Positions 63,521 to 64,000 of a stretch of DNA of 64,000 nt are shown here, one piece after another. How positions within the stretch are numbered: position 1 is the stretch's first letter; the number at the start of each line of letters is the position of its first letter. The stretch is from a virus. Below the pieces are notes generated by a model. It worked only from the letters and a program-made list of their open reading frames with translations. It had not been told where the DNA came from and ran no database searches. Location of the stretch: IMG/VR virus record IMGVR_UViG_3300042876_000060, positions 23,524 to 87,523 of that record. The stretch is one strand, 5' to 3'. Position numbers and translations under genes: made by a program.

Positions 63521-64000
63521 ATGGGACGTCCTCTAAAAATAGCGAAAGCTACTCTATTAACCTTAACTGGTACTGGTGCATCTACTGAAGCAGTTACTGT
63601 TTCTCAAACTCTATCGACTCTTGGTATTGTTGCCGGTACACCTTTCGTACCAGCAACTACTGTTGGCGGTCTTACTGGTGGTACAACATACTGGGTACTT
63701 GAAGTAACTGGTGCATCAACATTCACTGTTTCTGCTACTCAACCTAGTGCTAACCCAACTAATACACCAGTGAACTTATCAGGTACATCTGGTCAATCCG
63801 TGATTCTATCATGTGGTATCGTTGACAGCGGTTTCCAAAATCCAGACTCAACTGCACAATCAGGTGGCACATCTACTAACCCAGGCGCAAGCTATGGTGT
63901 AGTCGGTGGTAATACTGGAATCTACAGCACTCAAACAGTAACTCGTGTTGCTGTGGGAGTTACTGGTTCAGGTGCATTGTACTCATCTAGTGGCAATGCT
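63521..64000 (+). CDS. Virion structural protein, 5' part
   Basis: Starts MGRPLKIAKATLLTLTGTGA and stays open to the window edge (160 codons seen). Thr/Ser/Gly/Val-rich, beta-structured, with a TVGGLTGGTTYWVLEVTGAS..FTVSATQPS module of about 45 residues, typical of fibre or decoration proteins. Late promoter and structured leader upstream. Confidence 0.7.
   Translation, partial: MGRPLKIAKATLLTLTGTGASTEAVTVSQTLSTLGIVAGTPFVPATTVGGLTGGTTYWVLEVTGASTFTVSATQPSANPTNTPVNLSGTSGQSVILSCGIVDSGFQNPDSTAQSGGTSTNPGASYGVVGGNTGIYSTQTVTRVAVGVTGSGALYSSSGNA

Overview
The window is a 64 kb piece of a large T4-superfamily tailed phage (myovirus-type, Caudoviricetes). The T4 core is explicit: terminase large subunit (gp17), ssDNA-binding protein (gp32), UvsX, a UvsY-like mediator, UvsW, primase (gp61), replicative helicase (gp41), a gp62-like clamp-loader subunit, a DexA-like exonuclease, RIIA/RIIB, dihydrofolate reductase and thymidylate synthase. 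Nearly all genes are on the + strand, tightly packed with ATGA or longer stop/start overlaps; only four are on the minus strand (two GIY-YIG endonucleases, one conserved small protein, one glycosyltransferase-like protein). The host cannot be read directly. The IscU copy is very close to the proteobacterial type, the sigma70-type promoters are canonical and a BPSL0761-type small protein is present, so a beta- or gammaproteobacterial host (perhaps Burkholderiales) is my inference. Portal, major capsid, sheath and DNA polymerase are not in this window. No tRNA, rRNA or CRISPR array was seen.

Layout: 0-6.6 kb, small hypotheticals, frd-td, and an epimerase plus DegT aminotransferase pair. 6.6-15 kb, late genes: spanin-like lysis cassette, fibre/virion proteins, two proteins with likely capsid-targeting tags, terminase. 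15-19 kb, gp32 and the recombination genes. 19-37.8 kb, an early accessory region of small genes, each under a near-identical strong promoter, containing rIIA-rIIB, two AAA+ ATPases, two homing endonucleases, a type IV pilin-like peptide, and an NAD-centred cluster (NMN adenylyltransferase-Nudix, macro domain, SLOG, deoxyribosyltransferase-like, NadV). 37.9-42.4 kb, UvsW and clamp-loader genes. 42.4-47.1 kb, an array of overlapping small paralogues ending in an [aromatic/aliphatic]-LRW motif. 47-52 kb, exonuclease, a mini C-family polymerase-like protein, primase and helicase. 52-64 kb, late virion genes interleaved with IscA-IscU, an SGNH hydrolase, a PD-(D/E)XK nuclease, a large repetitive fibre and a sugar-modification cluster.

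Regulation is unusually readable. About 18 sigma70-type promoters share a 17 bp spacer and most carry the extended element TTGACAATAAAT; nine of them contain the stop codon of the preceding gene inside the -35 box. Late genes carry the T4-type late motif (T/G/C)ATAAATA. At several genes of both classes the predicted +1 coincides with the start codon and no Shine-Dalgarno is present, which predicts leaderless mRNAs. Three leaders (two of them ahead of the NAD-salvage genes) share a small covarying hairpin with an AUAGA loop.

Most interesting candidates: the NAD cluster with its shared leader hairpin, the phage-encoded prepilin-like peptide, the LRW paralogue array, the leaderless-transcript pattern, phage IscA-IscU, and the shared late-promoter/hairpin leader of the two endonuclease genes.
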